A stretch of 64,000 nucleotides of DNA, from NCBI GenBank assembly GCA_031763025.1, contig JASSKH010000025.1:8919665-8983664 (forward strand), written 5' to 3'. The notes below the pieces were generated by a model. The model worked only from the letters and a program-made list of their open reading frames with translations. It ran no database searches and was not told where the DNA came from. The position numbers and the translations under genes are program-made. Origin of the DNA: Macrocystis pyrifera (Eukaryota > Sar > Phaeophyceae > Laminariales > Laminariaceae). Positions 30,461 through 40,690 of this stretch are shown piece by piece. Within the stretch, counting starts at the first letter, position 1; each line of letters starts with the position of its first letter.

Positions 30461-33400
30461 ACGTCCACTCGCTCCCGAGAATTTGACGTACTTGAACTCC
30501 TTCCAATAGCTTCCACGCGAACCCATGTACTTTCCCAAATGTTCATGCCTTTCTTCTGTCTTCGACGACGAAAGGAAACAGATTGAGGCGTCGACGGGAC
30601 CTAGCAAACGTCCATTTTTCACAAAAAAAGGAAAGAAATTTGGGATTTCCGCCGAAGGAGGAAGGAGAAGCGGAGGAAGGAGAAGCGGGAACTTGATGTT
30701 CAGCACCGGAAGCCTCTAATGTTCTGTATTTGACTCCACTACTGGCTTATACGCATTCAAGTGTAGATGTACGTGTTTTTTTTACGCACTGTACCTCAGA
30801 TACGTATTACGATAGAAGAAGCATGTTGTGGCCATTATCGTTTGTGACTCACGGGCTTTCTAAAGAAGAACCCAACATCGATGCTCTCGGTTGTTTTGCA
30901 ATGTTCTTCGAACAACGCCTACGATAGGCCGAGCTTAAGCATCCGTTATTGTTTGGCAATATCAGAGTTTGGGAAATATACAGACCTTCTCAAGTTAAAT
31001 GCTACCTCTGCAATATCTCAACAAAAAAATGTTGTAATTCGACTTGTTAATATTGTGGGGATCTAGAGAGGGAGAACCTAGCTGGTGGGAAGACGTACAC
31101 GACAAGCTTCCATGCATTACCACGGTGCCGATTTTGCAGTATTCAGCCGTGGAAGCCAAGCTTCCACGGGTTTATGATACATACTGGATGCTTTGCTGGG
31201 AAGCTTTCTGTCTAGAGCATCTATAAATAAGCCGCTGTTCTGATGAAGGGCCAATATGTGTGGTATATGTAAACAAGCTGCTTACTACGTGTTTTCAGTC
31301 GAAGTTTAAGTGGTATCGTATACGCGTCCCAACTCATTCAGCAGTCTGTTCGTATACTACATAGGTTCTACACTAACCATTCATTACCACACTGTCTGTT
31401 TTTTGTTGGTTCGTCTAAGGGCTGTCATGTATTTCCAGCGAATAAAGTGTGATGTATCCCACAATATAGACAAAGGTAATAAAAACACTCTGGCAGCAGT
31501 TAGTAGTAACAAATATCGATAGCGACAACAACACGCTGGACTGCGATTGTAGGCAGTGAAGGGGCAAGCACACAGCATAAGCCGGTAAGCCCTTCAATCA
31601 GATACTTCGTATACATTGAACGTCATGTACTGCACAAAACGTTAAATCCCAAATTCCCTGTCGACGTACACCCCGGAAGCCTTTCCGTTCGGCGCCGCTG
31701 CTCCGTAGACGACAAAGGGAAGGAAGTTGAGGTTACTAGAGCATAACGCCGGTTGACCGTACAACCCCCCCCCCCGCCCCCCCCCCCCGAGAGCACCTCG
31801 CGGTGTTCCACTCGGATGTGACGCCGATGTTGCAGTCTGCAAGCCGTTCCCTGCCCTAAACCACACAAAACCCGGAATTATTCAACACGTTTACAGATGC
31901 TCGTTCCCGTACGGTCCATCGACAAACCTAGGGACACCTCCTTTTGAGAAAACCGCCAGCAGTACGCAAGTGCCGACCGCAACAAGGGGACAACACGCAA
32001 GTCAGGGCAACGGCAGGTACACAAACACTAACTTCGCCCCGTTCTAATGTATCCCATCCCAGAAACACTAGAACACAGCAGTGTACAGTGTAAGGCATGG
32101 AGAGATGAAAACGATAAGAATAACACCTCTTCCCAACGTCCACGAAGCATTCGCTCCGATCCAAAAAGATACCCATGGCAGGAACATAACAAAATATCAG
32201 TCAATCCTACGGCATGGAGATCAAAACACAACAACATCTTCCGCTCCACCCCCACCACCAAACGGCCAACCACATTGCTAGCAAACACCACGCAAGCGCC
32301 AACCACAACAACCGATTAAAACACATTCCCACTCTTCGGCGTGTAGGCGTCGACCACAGATAGGACAACTTCTCCCCCAGGCGTCCCCTGCCCCCAAGCA
32401 CGCGAAACGAACAAACGATAATCACGCTTTAAGCCAGAAATCCGTGCTGATGAAGGTTGGGGCATCAACATCTCTTACACCCTACCCGCCCCCCCCTCGT
32501 GTCACCACGACGCACGCGCCGCCTGCCACAAGAGAGAAAAAACGCCAGGCAAGTATGCGGCTTTGAGGCAAGCACGTCATACCCCCCCCCCCCCCCCCCT
32601 CCTGTCTGGTCGGTAAAAACCCAACGTGCTCCGTCCCGACATTGTAGGGATGCGAGGGTCTATGGTCATACGACTACGGCCATGCATGACAATGAGTACA
32701 CCCCCTCCCGCCGCTCCCCCCTCCCCTTCACACCAGCCACGGCCGTAGCCCAAGCATGCGCAGTAACAACAACCAAAAACGGTTCGATACGCAAATACTT
32801 GTTTTTTGTTGTAGAAGCGCGGCAGCTCACCTACCCCCCCCCCCCACCACCACCCTCTACGGCCACCACTCCACCACGGACGAAAAAAAGAGTCCAAGGT
32901 ACGACATTAAAAATATTACACCACCCACACTCAGCGTCGACGGCCTACCTGCGTTACGGCTAACGCGAACAACGTCGCCGTCAGAAAGAAAAAAAGACAA
33001 CGAAGGCCACAGCATGTATGAAATGCATCAAAACAATTCCTCTGCTCCCCCTGCCCGCAACCCCCAACGATCATTGTTTCATCGTTGGCAACGACGCAAT
33101 CGTCGACCGTATCAGAACTGTCAAAGGGACGTCCTTAACGCCCTCCTGGAGTCCATAACTTGCTTTGACACAAAGACGAATAGTCTAGCCGCTACCTAGA
33201 AGAACGTATCCACTATTGCCAATCAAGGACAACACAAGGACGTAGCCACGAACCCTCTTCAGTGTTCACGAAATGCTTTACACAGACTCCTCCCGGCGTT
33301 CCTCATTTGGTTTAACTTTACACATTCACCACCACAACAACCCATTAAAACGCCAATCAAAGATGTGTCATAGAGGCATGAAAACAATATGACCCCCCCA

Positions 33401-33928
33401 CCCCCCCCCCCCCCCCCCCTCAAACGACGAGCGTTTATTCACCCACCATCCGCCACCACCACGCAAGCGCCGCATCGCACAGCAGATAAAAAGTCATCCG
33501 AGGCGACATCATCGAACTATGGGCATAATGACCCCAAACCGTGTGACGGGAATAAGGCGCACATATCTGCCTGGTTGGGGAAACCCGACGGGTTCCGTCC
33601 CGGCCATGTAGGGATGCGAGAGTGTATGATCATACGGCTACGGGCATGCATGAAACTGACTATACCCTCAACTCCACGCCCCGCCACCCGCTCAATTCAG
33701 ATCCCTTGCTGGATCTGCGCAATCCACGTTGTTTTCTGTGCAGTTCTTCTTGTGAGCACTGCTGTAGGTACATGTGCACTCCCGGCATTTTACGAGGCAT
33801 CATGTTTTTCGCGAGACTGGCCTACCACGGTCACGCCCACGGGCAGTTGTTTGACTAACGTAGACACGTATGGGCGATAACCACCCATAATTTTGGTACC
33901 AGAACATGCTTCGGATTACCGGTACACC
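30461..33928. other. No gene seen
   Basis: Short frames; several C tracts (31765-31788 with one G, 32582-32599, 33393-33419). The stretches around 32457-32760 and 33389-33660 resemble each other (C tract, then GGTTCCGTCCCG or GTCCCGACATTGTAGGGATGCGAG, then CGACTACGG/CATGCATG), so they are probably two copies of one dispersed repeat. Confidence 0.5.
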
Positions 33929-34037
33929 TATTACGGGGGACCATAGTAAACAGGACCAAATATTGTTAGTAAAAATAGGTAAATATATAGGTTTTTATGT
34001 GTATCATAGGTCCTATTAACTATGGACCCCCGCAATA
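33929..34037. mobile_element. MITE, copy 1
   Basis: About 109 bp with terminal inverted repeats of about 27 bases (TTACGGGGGACCATAG ... CTATGGACCCCCGCAA) flanked by TA. The interior reads GTTAGTAAAAATAGGTAAAT-like and AT-rich, with no coding capacity. Same family as 36044-36156, 36905-37018 and 37109-37217. Confidence 0.8.
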
Positions 34038-34039
34038 GA

Positions 34040-34250
34040 CTCTTCTGGCCACCGTCACGCACGATTTAAGTCAGCAATGGCTACGAACGCTTTTGGCCAA
34101 TAACTAGGCGGTAAGGAAGGCCCTAGCATATTTTAGTTCAGAAAGTGCCTTGACATGGCGCAATACCGAATGGGCCCACGTTTGCATGATTTTTGTAGTT
34201 GTAATAAACGACAAAATACTGTACTGAACCGGCCGCGCAAGAACAAGTGG

Positions 34251-34282
<32 letters not shown>

Positions 34283-36043
34283 CTATCCTCCTTCTTTTAT
34301 CCTCCGGCGGATTGGTCAAAATGAAGTTTAAGCTCACCCGACTCGATTCTTCTCCTTGTCGAAAAAAAAACGGTCCTCACACACCTGCTGTTACACACTT
34401 GTTGTCGCCACGTTTCTGGTGCTGTATCTGCTGTCTTTTCTCCCCATCTCATGTCGACTCACAGCCTGACGAAGCGCGATTGTTCAGGCTAACGTTTTCG
34501 ACGCATCACACACACGGGTACTTCATTGCCAGCCTGAACTGCAGCATCATAGCGGGGGTAGCTCAATTGATGGAAAAACACGAGGGCACGAAGATCGGCC
34601 GAATATCTGGACTCCATCTGGGAAGAGCCCGCCAGCCGCCCGGATATTATGTTCTATTTTAACGCCTGCAAGCTATGGCGCTACCGTCTAAACAATCCAG
34701 ATCCGTCCTGGCTTGGAACTCGCAACATCGTCGACAGGCGTTTTTGCTGCGAACACTCCGACTGAAAGGTGCGCTCCATTTGTTGTAAAGCAATTGCGTC
34801 GTACCTATCTATGCCTTCCGTACGTAAACGGCGCCGGTGTAACGTTCGTTCACTTCTGCCCACCATTGTCAACGCACACGACGCCAACGCCAGTCCCGCC
34901 CGGTTATGCGTACGCAAACGCACTACAGTAGTCATATCGCACTGTATGTACTGTTCTGAAAATATTTTATGATCATCGCTAGAACCTCGACCAGCAGGAT
35001 ATTTGTGAGAGTCGTCAACCTGTGTCCGTGGAGTGTGTTGATCAAAAGCGAAAAACACATCGAAGGAACGAATGAAACGTACTGGATACGAAAAGCAGAG
35101 CATGGAATAACTACAGTGCACGAGTACGCCCCGATCACATCCACCCCCACCAGCTACGGTTGAACTACTTGCTACCGATCACACCCAACCCCAGTGGCCA
35201 ACGCCGAACCGCCCGCCTGTGTGAGCGGCCGCCCCCGGCCATCCTTCGCTTGGGTGTATACATCTGTGACGTCCTCGACAAAATACACAGCTAACGAACA
35301 TGGTCCTCTGTACTATCGGAGTACAGCAGTAGTAGCGTTCGTTTTGGGGTACCCAATGGTAATATTAGATCGGAGATAAGGCCTGCTATCGCAGAAGGGA
35401 TCGCACAACAACAGGAAACACACGAGAGATGACACAGCACAGAAGATGTAGCTCTGGGGGCCACGGCCTTGGTGGCGGCTGCCTCGCCGCATAGTATTGT
35501 GCGGGGGAGGTGCTGTGTTCTGCCTACGTTGATTCGATAACGATTAACCGCTTCTTTTCTGTGAAAAAACACGTGATGGTGCGGATGTGATGTGTCACTC
35601 CACCTACCGCGGACAGCGCGGGTTCCTCGATAACAACGGACAGCAAAGCTATTACATATCGAGTGGATTATCCTTTGCTCCCGAGGAATCGTTGATAAAA
35701 CTAGACTCCACGTGCGTGCCTCTTCCACTTTGCCTTTACTGCGACACAAATCAGGTCCCATTTCCTTGCACATTCTGTGGTGGAATGCGCCGAGTTTTCT
35801 TTACCTGAGGCGCGGGGCGACCCGACGTTGTGGGAGGTTGACGACGACGGAGAAGAATCGTTACTCGTGGAGCAGTTTCATGGCGGAGAGCAACAATTCA
35901 TGGATCCACGGTATCACAAGTGATCGATGTGATACTGTCGCTCTGATAGTGCAGTTCGTGCTTTTGTGTGAGGAATAAGCCTGCACTCATGCAGAACGGA
36001 GACTCACAAGAATCTATACATTTCGCTATTTATTTGTACTATT
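34040..36043. other. No gene seen
   Basis: A T30 run at 34253-34282 is followed by CTATCCTCC and CCGGCGGATT. The same T-run plus CTATCCTCCGG(T)GGATT recurs at 36209-36234, each shortly after a MITE copy. Frames of 100-160 codons here have no recognisable domain. Confidence 0.45.
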
Positions 36044-36156
36044 AATACGGGGGACCATACAGAGTAAATAGGACCAAATATTGTTAGTAAAAATAGGTAA
36101 ATATATAGGCTTTTATGTGTACCATAGGTCCTATTAACTATGGACCCCCCGTAATA
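36044..36156. mobile_element. MITE, copy 2
   Basis: Same ends and interior as copy 1. It is followed after a few bases by an inverted half copy (36160-36206), giving a composite palindrome. Confidence 0.8.
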
Positions 36157-36159
36157 TCA

Positions 36160-36206
36160 ATAACAATATTTGGTCCTATTTACTGTGTATGGTCTCCCGT
36201 AAATAC
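36160..36206. repeat. Inverted half copy of the MITE
   Basis: Reverse complement of the first ~45 bases of copy 2 (CAATATTTGGTCCTATTTAC ... GGTCTCCCGTA). Confidence 0.75.
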
Positions 36207-36904
36207 TTTTTTTTTTTCTATCCTCCGGTGGATTATTGGTAAAAATAACCACAATCCAAGTTCAAAATTCGTATCGTGTGTAAATTTCTGTAAATAGAGG
36301 GTAGATCCTGTCCGTGCTACCCTTACTGCACTCTGCCGCGGCTGCCTGGAGGGTGTTTGTGTTGTGCTTCGGTTTGCCTGTACTTAGTCTTTGCTCTGTT
36401 TAATTTTGTTCTGCTGTTTATTTTACTCGTTTTGCATCGCCTGTCGCATCTTTCGGGGGGGGGTGCGACACTTGCTTACTATTAATACGAGGTTACTACG
36501 TATTAATAGGGTTACTCCGTTGTTTTTTCTTGTTATTAATAGCCATTTTTATTTTTTATTTAAACGCGTTTTTCTTTGTTTCTTTCGGTTTTGGTCTCTC
36601 CTTCAACGCATGCATCTGGATTGCTATATATTATACGTGTATGAGTGTCTGTCGTATCCTGTACGATCGCATGGCATTGCATTGTGTAATATCTATTATC
36701 TCTGTGTCGTAGTCTGTGACCACAGAGCTCGTATCTTTCTAGGGTGAAGAATCAGCACGGACACTGGGCTTGCTGGATGTCGACGAGTAGAAGAACGGTT
36801 TAATGTGAAGTACACACACACACACACTACTGTTTGACAACGTAGTATCTGTGTGTCGTGGTTTCGTGACCGCAAAGCTCGTATCTCTATTAATAGGATG
36901 AACT

Positions 36905-37018
36905 ATCACGGGGGGCCATATTAATAGTAAATAGGACCGAATACTGTTAGTAAAAATAGGTAAATATATAGGTTTTTATGTACACCATAGATCCTATTAA
37001 CTATGGACCCCCGTAGTA
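36905..37018. mobile_element. MITE, copy 3
   Basis: Same family: left end CACGGGGGGCCAT, right end ATGGACCCCCGTAGT, interior GTTAGTAAAAATAGG. More diverged at the left end. Confidence 0.75.
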
Positions 37019-37108
37019 TCAAGAATCGGACCGGGCAGTGAGTGAGTGTGCTGGGTGTCGACGGGTAGAAAGAACACACAACCATAAGGCCATCTACACC
37101 TATTAATA

Positions 37109-37217
37109 CTATTACGGGGGTCCATAATTAACAGGACCTATGGTATACATAAAAACCTATATATTTACCTATTTTTACTAACAAAATTTGGGCCCGTTAA
37201 CTACGGACCCCCGTAAT
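37109..37217. mobile_element. MITE, copy 4 (inverted)
   Basis: Same family in the opposite orientation: the interior appears as CCTATTTTTACTAAC. Ends ATTACGGGGGTCCATA and TACGGACCCCCGTAAT, flanked by TA. Confidence 0.8.
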
Positions 37218-37421
37218 AATAGTGTCCTGTGGAGACTATGGTATAGAGTTCTGGAGACTTACTAAATACGATGCATTGCTGGATGATACCATTGTTTGTT
37301 GAATATATTGTCCAGGGTGTGAAAAAACGAAATTCGGTAAAATACGAAATTTCAGTAACAACTGGAATAACATACCGATGAACGACGTGCAGTTTCAAGC
37401 AATCTCCGCGACCACGCTATC

Positions 37422-37561
37422 TGTAGAATTCAAAGTTACACAGAAACTATCGTCACTCGAAACCAAAGGTGCCAGGAGACAGCACTCTCGATGTAGATTT
37501 CAAAGTTACACAGAAACTAACGTCACTCGAAACCAAAGATTCCAGGAGACAGCACTCTCGA
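37422..37561 (+). repeat. 70-bp tandem duplication
   Basis: Two 70-base units (37422-37491, 37492-37561) with only a few differences, sharing CAAAGTTACACAGAAACTA and AGGAGACAGCACTCTCGA. A recent local duplication. Confidence 0.9.
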
Positions 37562-38192
37562 GACTGATGCCCCTTGGCAGACATACAACTTCGCCAGGGA
37601 CATGCCTTGACTGACGCTAAACTACTGCCTGTACTAGGGTTTATTATGAAACAATCGGCCGCACACCGTGGACAGCGCATGTTTTGCCTTGCTTGACATG
37701 TCTCCTGACATCTTTTGTCCGAAATGTCGTACTCGTAATGGTGTGACGTCACCAGGAACAGAGCTTATCATAAACGCCACTATTAATTTTTATAAAACGT
37801 ATCAGGTATATATACATACATCAACATGATGACGAATCCTACTGCTGCTTGTACTACTCTGGCGGGTAATATAATCACCATGTGAAGTTTGACTCGAGTA
37901 CTAAGGGGGCATTATCACCCTGGCCATACAGCAGTGTCACAGCAAGAGTTCGTTCGCTGTGTGTACGTACTCGCAACTTATGCGAAACAGGAGGAACACT
38001 CGCACGGGGTGAGCTCTACAGCCTGTAGCAGCACGGACCCCCTCCCGCAGCCCGGAACCTGGTGCCGGGACGGAAGTAGCCAATACAACCTCAATCGCCT
38101 CAGGGGCGCTCGGCAAAGCGTCGGCAGCGGGTACGAGAGCCCGGCAGCTTTTGGGCTGTGGCCCAACCGCCGCGTTGTCTAGGTCTGCTGAC

Positions 38193-40004
38193 ATGCTGGA
38201 TCACAAATCCTGCACCCTGTTCAAGCTGAAGGCGCGGGGTAGATGTCTTCAGGCCATGCTGAGGGAGACGAACGGGCGAGAGCTCAGCAGCTCAAGATTG
38301 CTCTTGTACACGGAGGACAACGGGAAAGCTTGGCTGCTAGCGAGACTGTCGGAGAAGATTGAGCGGGAGCAGAAGAAGCAGAGGGCGGCGGACACTACCA
38401 ATGCTATGAGGAGTTTCTTTTCCGTCGTGGGAGACTTGATGCTGGATAAAACCACGAAGTGGGCCACCGACGGGATCCTGAAGACCAGACTATGGTCGGA
38501 GGGGGGACCTCTGGCCGGCGATACCCCAACCTGTGCGTTTTACTTTCGGTGGGGGTCGGGCCTGGCAGGGTCAGGACACTCGGGTAGCGATCGAGTGTGC
38601 GCAACCGCGAACGAATTCGAACTAGAATATATAGGAGCGGCCACCGACAGCGAAACCCACAAGAGGCTGCCGGATTTGGTCAGACAGGCGGATGCCATGG
38701 TCGCGGACCTTCAGGGGTGTAGAGGCGGTGAGTTCTGGGAGTTCGAGGACGGTCGATGGTTGCGTAGTGATAGCAGCAAGTGCGCGGCCCGGAGGGTGGT
38801 GGAATTCGTTAGGAGGATAAGGGACGACACCCTCGTTCGTATGTCAGGCGCGGTTTGTCTGGTGGTGGATGGGATTATGGGGTCCAGTGTTGAAGGCCGA
38901 GCGAAGGGAGTCGGGGCAGTTTACACGCTGGCTGCCGCCTTGCGGGGTCTTGTCGCTTGCTCTATTGGCAACCGAGCGGTAGGGTTGAGGTTTTTGAAGG
39001 AGCTGACTTCTCCCGCGTCAAATCCATCTCTCCTAGGAGAGTCTTCTCTGTCAATGATTTCGGCGTTGGATGTGGGTTCGACGATAGCCGCAATCGGTGC
39101 CATGGACCCGGGAGAAGTGGAGGTGGCAATCCTCAGCCAGGAGTTACTCTTAGTATTCGGGCCCGGGTACGGTGTTGGTGTTTCAGGCGATAGGTGTGTT
39201 TTAGACCTGGCAGGTCATCAGAGCTTGCACCCTGCCGAAGGGATTTTCGAGCTAGCGGCATCTGTGCTTCCAGATCTGTCGAAGCGGTACGGCGATCGCG
39301 AAACTCTGTTGTTTGGGAGGACTGTCGTTAGCGAGAAGGAGGCCGGGACGCGAGTCGCCTTCGTGAGAGACCCCGTCGCCACCAACCTGGCCTCTCGCTA
39401 CCCTACCACCGAAATTGCGGGTTTCGAGATGAGCTCCCTGTCGATGCTGTTAGGGTCGCTCAACCTCACTTACCTTACGGTCAGCAGGGAGAACGCCTCA
39501 CTGTATCGGACGTGGATTTACCCCGCACTTTGGTCCCAGCTGTGCAGCTGTAGCTACAACGCGGTTCCGACAACGCACATGGTCCTGTTTGGGTACGCCC
39601 CCCGCAGCGTTCTGGCCTGGAACACGGCAGGAGCAGGGGGGGGTGGTGCCAACCACGGTCCGGTGCTGAACTTGGCTGCTTTGTACATGGCGACCGAAAT
39701 CATAGGCAAGAAAACGGGATCGTATGCCGGGGATTTCGGTTGCTGGTGTAAGGCGCTCGGACTGAAACGCGTCCCCGAGACGGACTCGGGGATAATTGCG
39801 GACGCCCCCTTGGTCCTGTCGGATTGCAAAGTGTGGCAAACCGGGACCGGGGAGACCGTCAGGCTGGACGGGAACCGGCAGTACCTTAGGCTGGACAGAG
39901 GGGCGAATTTCGACCACGTTGTCCAGGATTTAACCTGTACTCCGAACACGGCCGTTCCCCCAACGCAGGAATCGGTTAGACTCGGTGCGCGTGTGGGATG
40001 TTGA
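38193..40004 (+). CDS. Hypothetical protein, 603 residues
   Basis: The longest unbroken host-like frame in the window. ATG 38193 (MLDHKSCTLFKLKARGRC), stop TGA 40002-40004. The same frame stays open upstream to about 38021, just after a possible acceptor (CTCTACAG), so the true start may be in an earlier exon. Composition is balanced: an N-terminal charged helix (ARLSEKIEREQKKQRAADTT), a short hydrophobic stretch (GAVYTLAAALRGLVACSIGN), several Gly-rich turns, and Cys clusters (SQLCSCSYN, GDFGCWCKALG). No signal peptide, membrane bundle, Walker, DDE, RT, kinase or zinc-finger motif that I can see. A repeat related to the region next to the YR retroelement follows at 40225-40690, so a mobile or viral origin is possible but unproven. 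I do not recognise the family. Confidence 0.6.
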   Translation: MLDHKSCTLFKLKARGRCLQAMLRETNGRELSSSRLLLYTEDNGKAWLLARLSEKIEREQKKQRAADTTNAMRSFFSVVGDLMLDKTTKWATDGILKTRLWSEGGPLAGDTPTCAFYFRWGSGLAGSGHSGSDRVCATANEFELEYIGAATDSETHKRLPDLVRQADAMVADLQGCRGGEFWEFEDGRWLRSDSSKCAARRVVEFVRRIRDDTLVRMSGAVCLVVDGIMGSSVEGRAKGVGAVYTLAAALRGLVACSIGNRAVGLRFLKELTSPASNPSLLGESSLSMISALDVGSTIAAIGAMDPGEVEVAILSQELLLVFGPGYGVGVSGDRCVLDLAGHQSLHPAEGIFELAASVLPDLSKRYGDRETLLFGRTVVSEKEAGTRVAFVRDPVATNLASRYPTTEIAGFEMSSLSMLLGSLNLTYLTVSRENASLYRTWIYPALWSQLCSCSYNAVPTTHMVLFGYAPRSVLAWNTAGAGGGGANHGPVLNLAALYMATEIIGKKTGSYAGDFGCWCKALGLKRVPETDSGIIADAPLVLSDCKVWQTGTGETVRLDGNRQYLRLDRGANFDHVVQDLTCTPNTAVPPTQESVRLGARVGC

Positions 40005-40224
40005 TGCTGACTTTTTTTTGTTGAGCTTCACCAACGTACAGGGTGCAAACTGCTTGGATTACACTTATCGAAGCAGGCTTTATTCTGAATTTTTTCCGCC
40101 TTCTTTTAACTCTTTTAATTCAGAGAAAGAAAACCGGAAACTAAATGCTACCATATTATATGGGAGCCCTCTGTGGCAATTTTCCAAAGCTTGATTTTTA
40201 TTGGGAAATCAAGAACAGCAGCAG

Positions 40225-40450
40225 TCAGTACGTGGAAAGTTGAACGGAGGACATCTGGGGTTTGTGGAGAGGCATTGAATCGTTGGTATTTTTTAAAAGA
40301 GGGAATGGGCAAGAGGATCATAGAGTTGACGGGTGCAATTGGTTCAGGGTTGAACTGGGAAGACAGAGACTAGGAAGGGTTCAGATATAGAGTGAGAAGA
40401 CCATCTACCGCAGCAGTACGGACGTCTACTCGAGTGTGGACGAGCAGGGG
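40225..40450 (+). repeat. Dispersed repeat module X
   Basis: Matches 59836-60015 over ~180 bases (TTGAACGGAGGACATCTGGG; GAACTGGGAAGACAGAG; ACCATCTA; GACGAGCAG) at roughly 70% by eye. Translation fragments such as GGHLGFVER weakly suggest a decayed integrase zinc-finger region; not firm. Confidence 0.6.
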
Positions 40451-40489
40451 TCTGGGACTGAGTAGGAGGTCGGCGATTTGAAAAGAAGA

Positions 40490-40690
40490 ACTTGCCCGCT
40501 CTCCCTTGGGGTTGAAGTACGGCAGGTTTTAGAGTACAAGAAGTTGGCGGTCTATATCGGGTGGATATTGTATACCGGTATGCTGCAAAGTGTGGATAAG
40601 GTCCAGCACTCATTCTTAATAATAATTCCGGAATCAAAGGCGCAAAACAAAGTTGAAAAAATCGACAACATTTGTTCGAAAAGCACGGCC
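40490..40690 (+). repeat. Dispersed repeat module Y
   Basis: Matches 59690-59840 (TCTATATCGGGTG; GATAAGGTCCA(G/A)CAC; then AACAAA(A/G)TT). Here it lies after module X, while at 59.7-60.0 kb Y lies before X. Confidence 0.6.

Noticed and set aside
32457-33199. Long Pro/Thr/Arg-rich frames
   Set aside because: They run through C tracts and show no splice context or motif.
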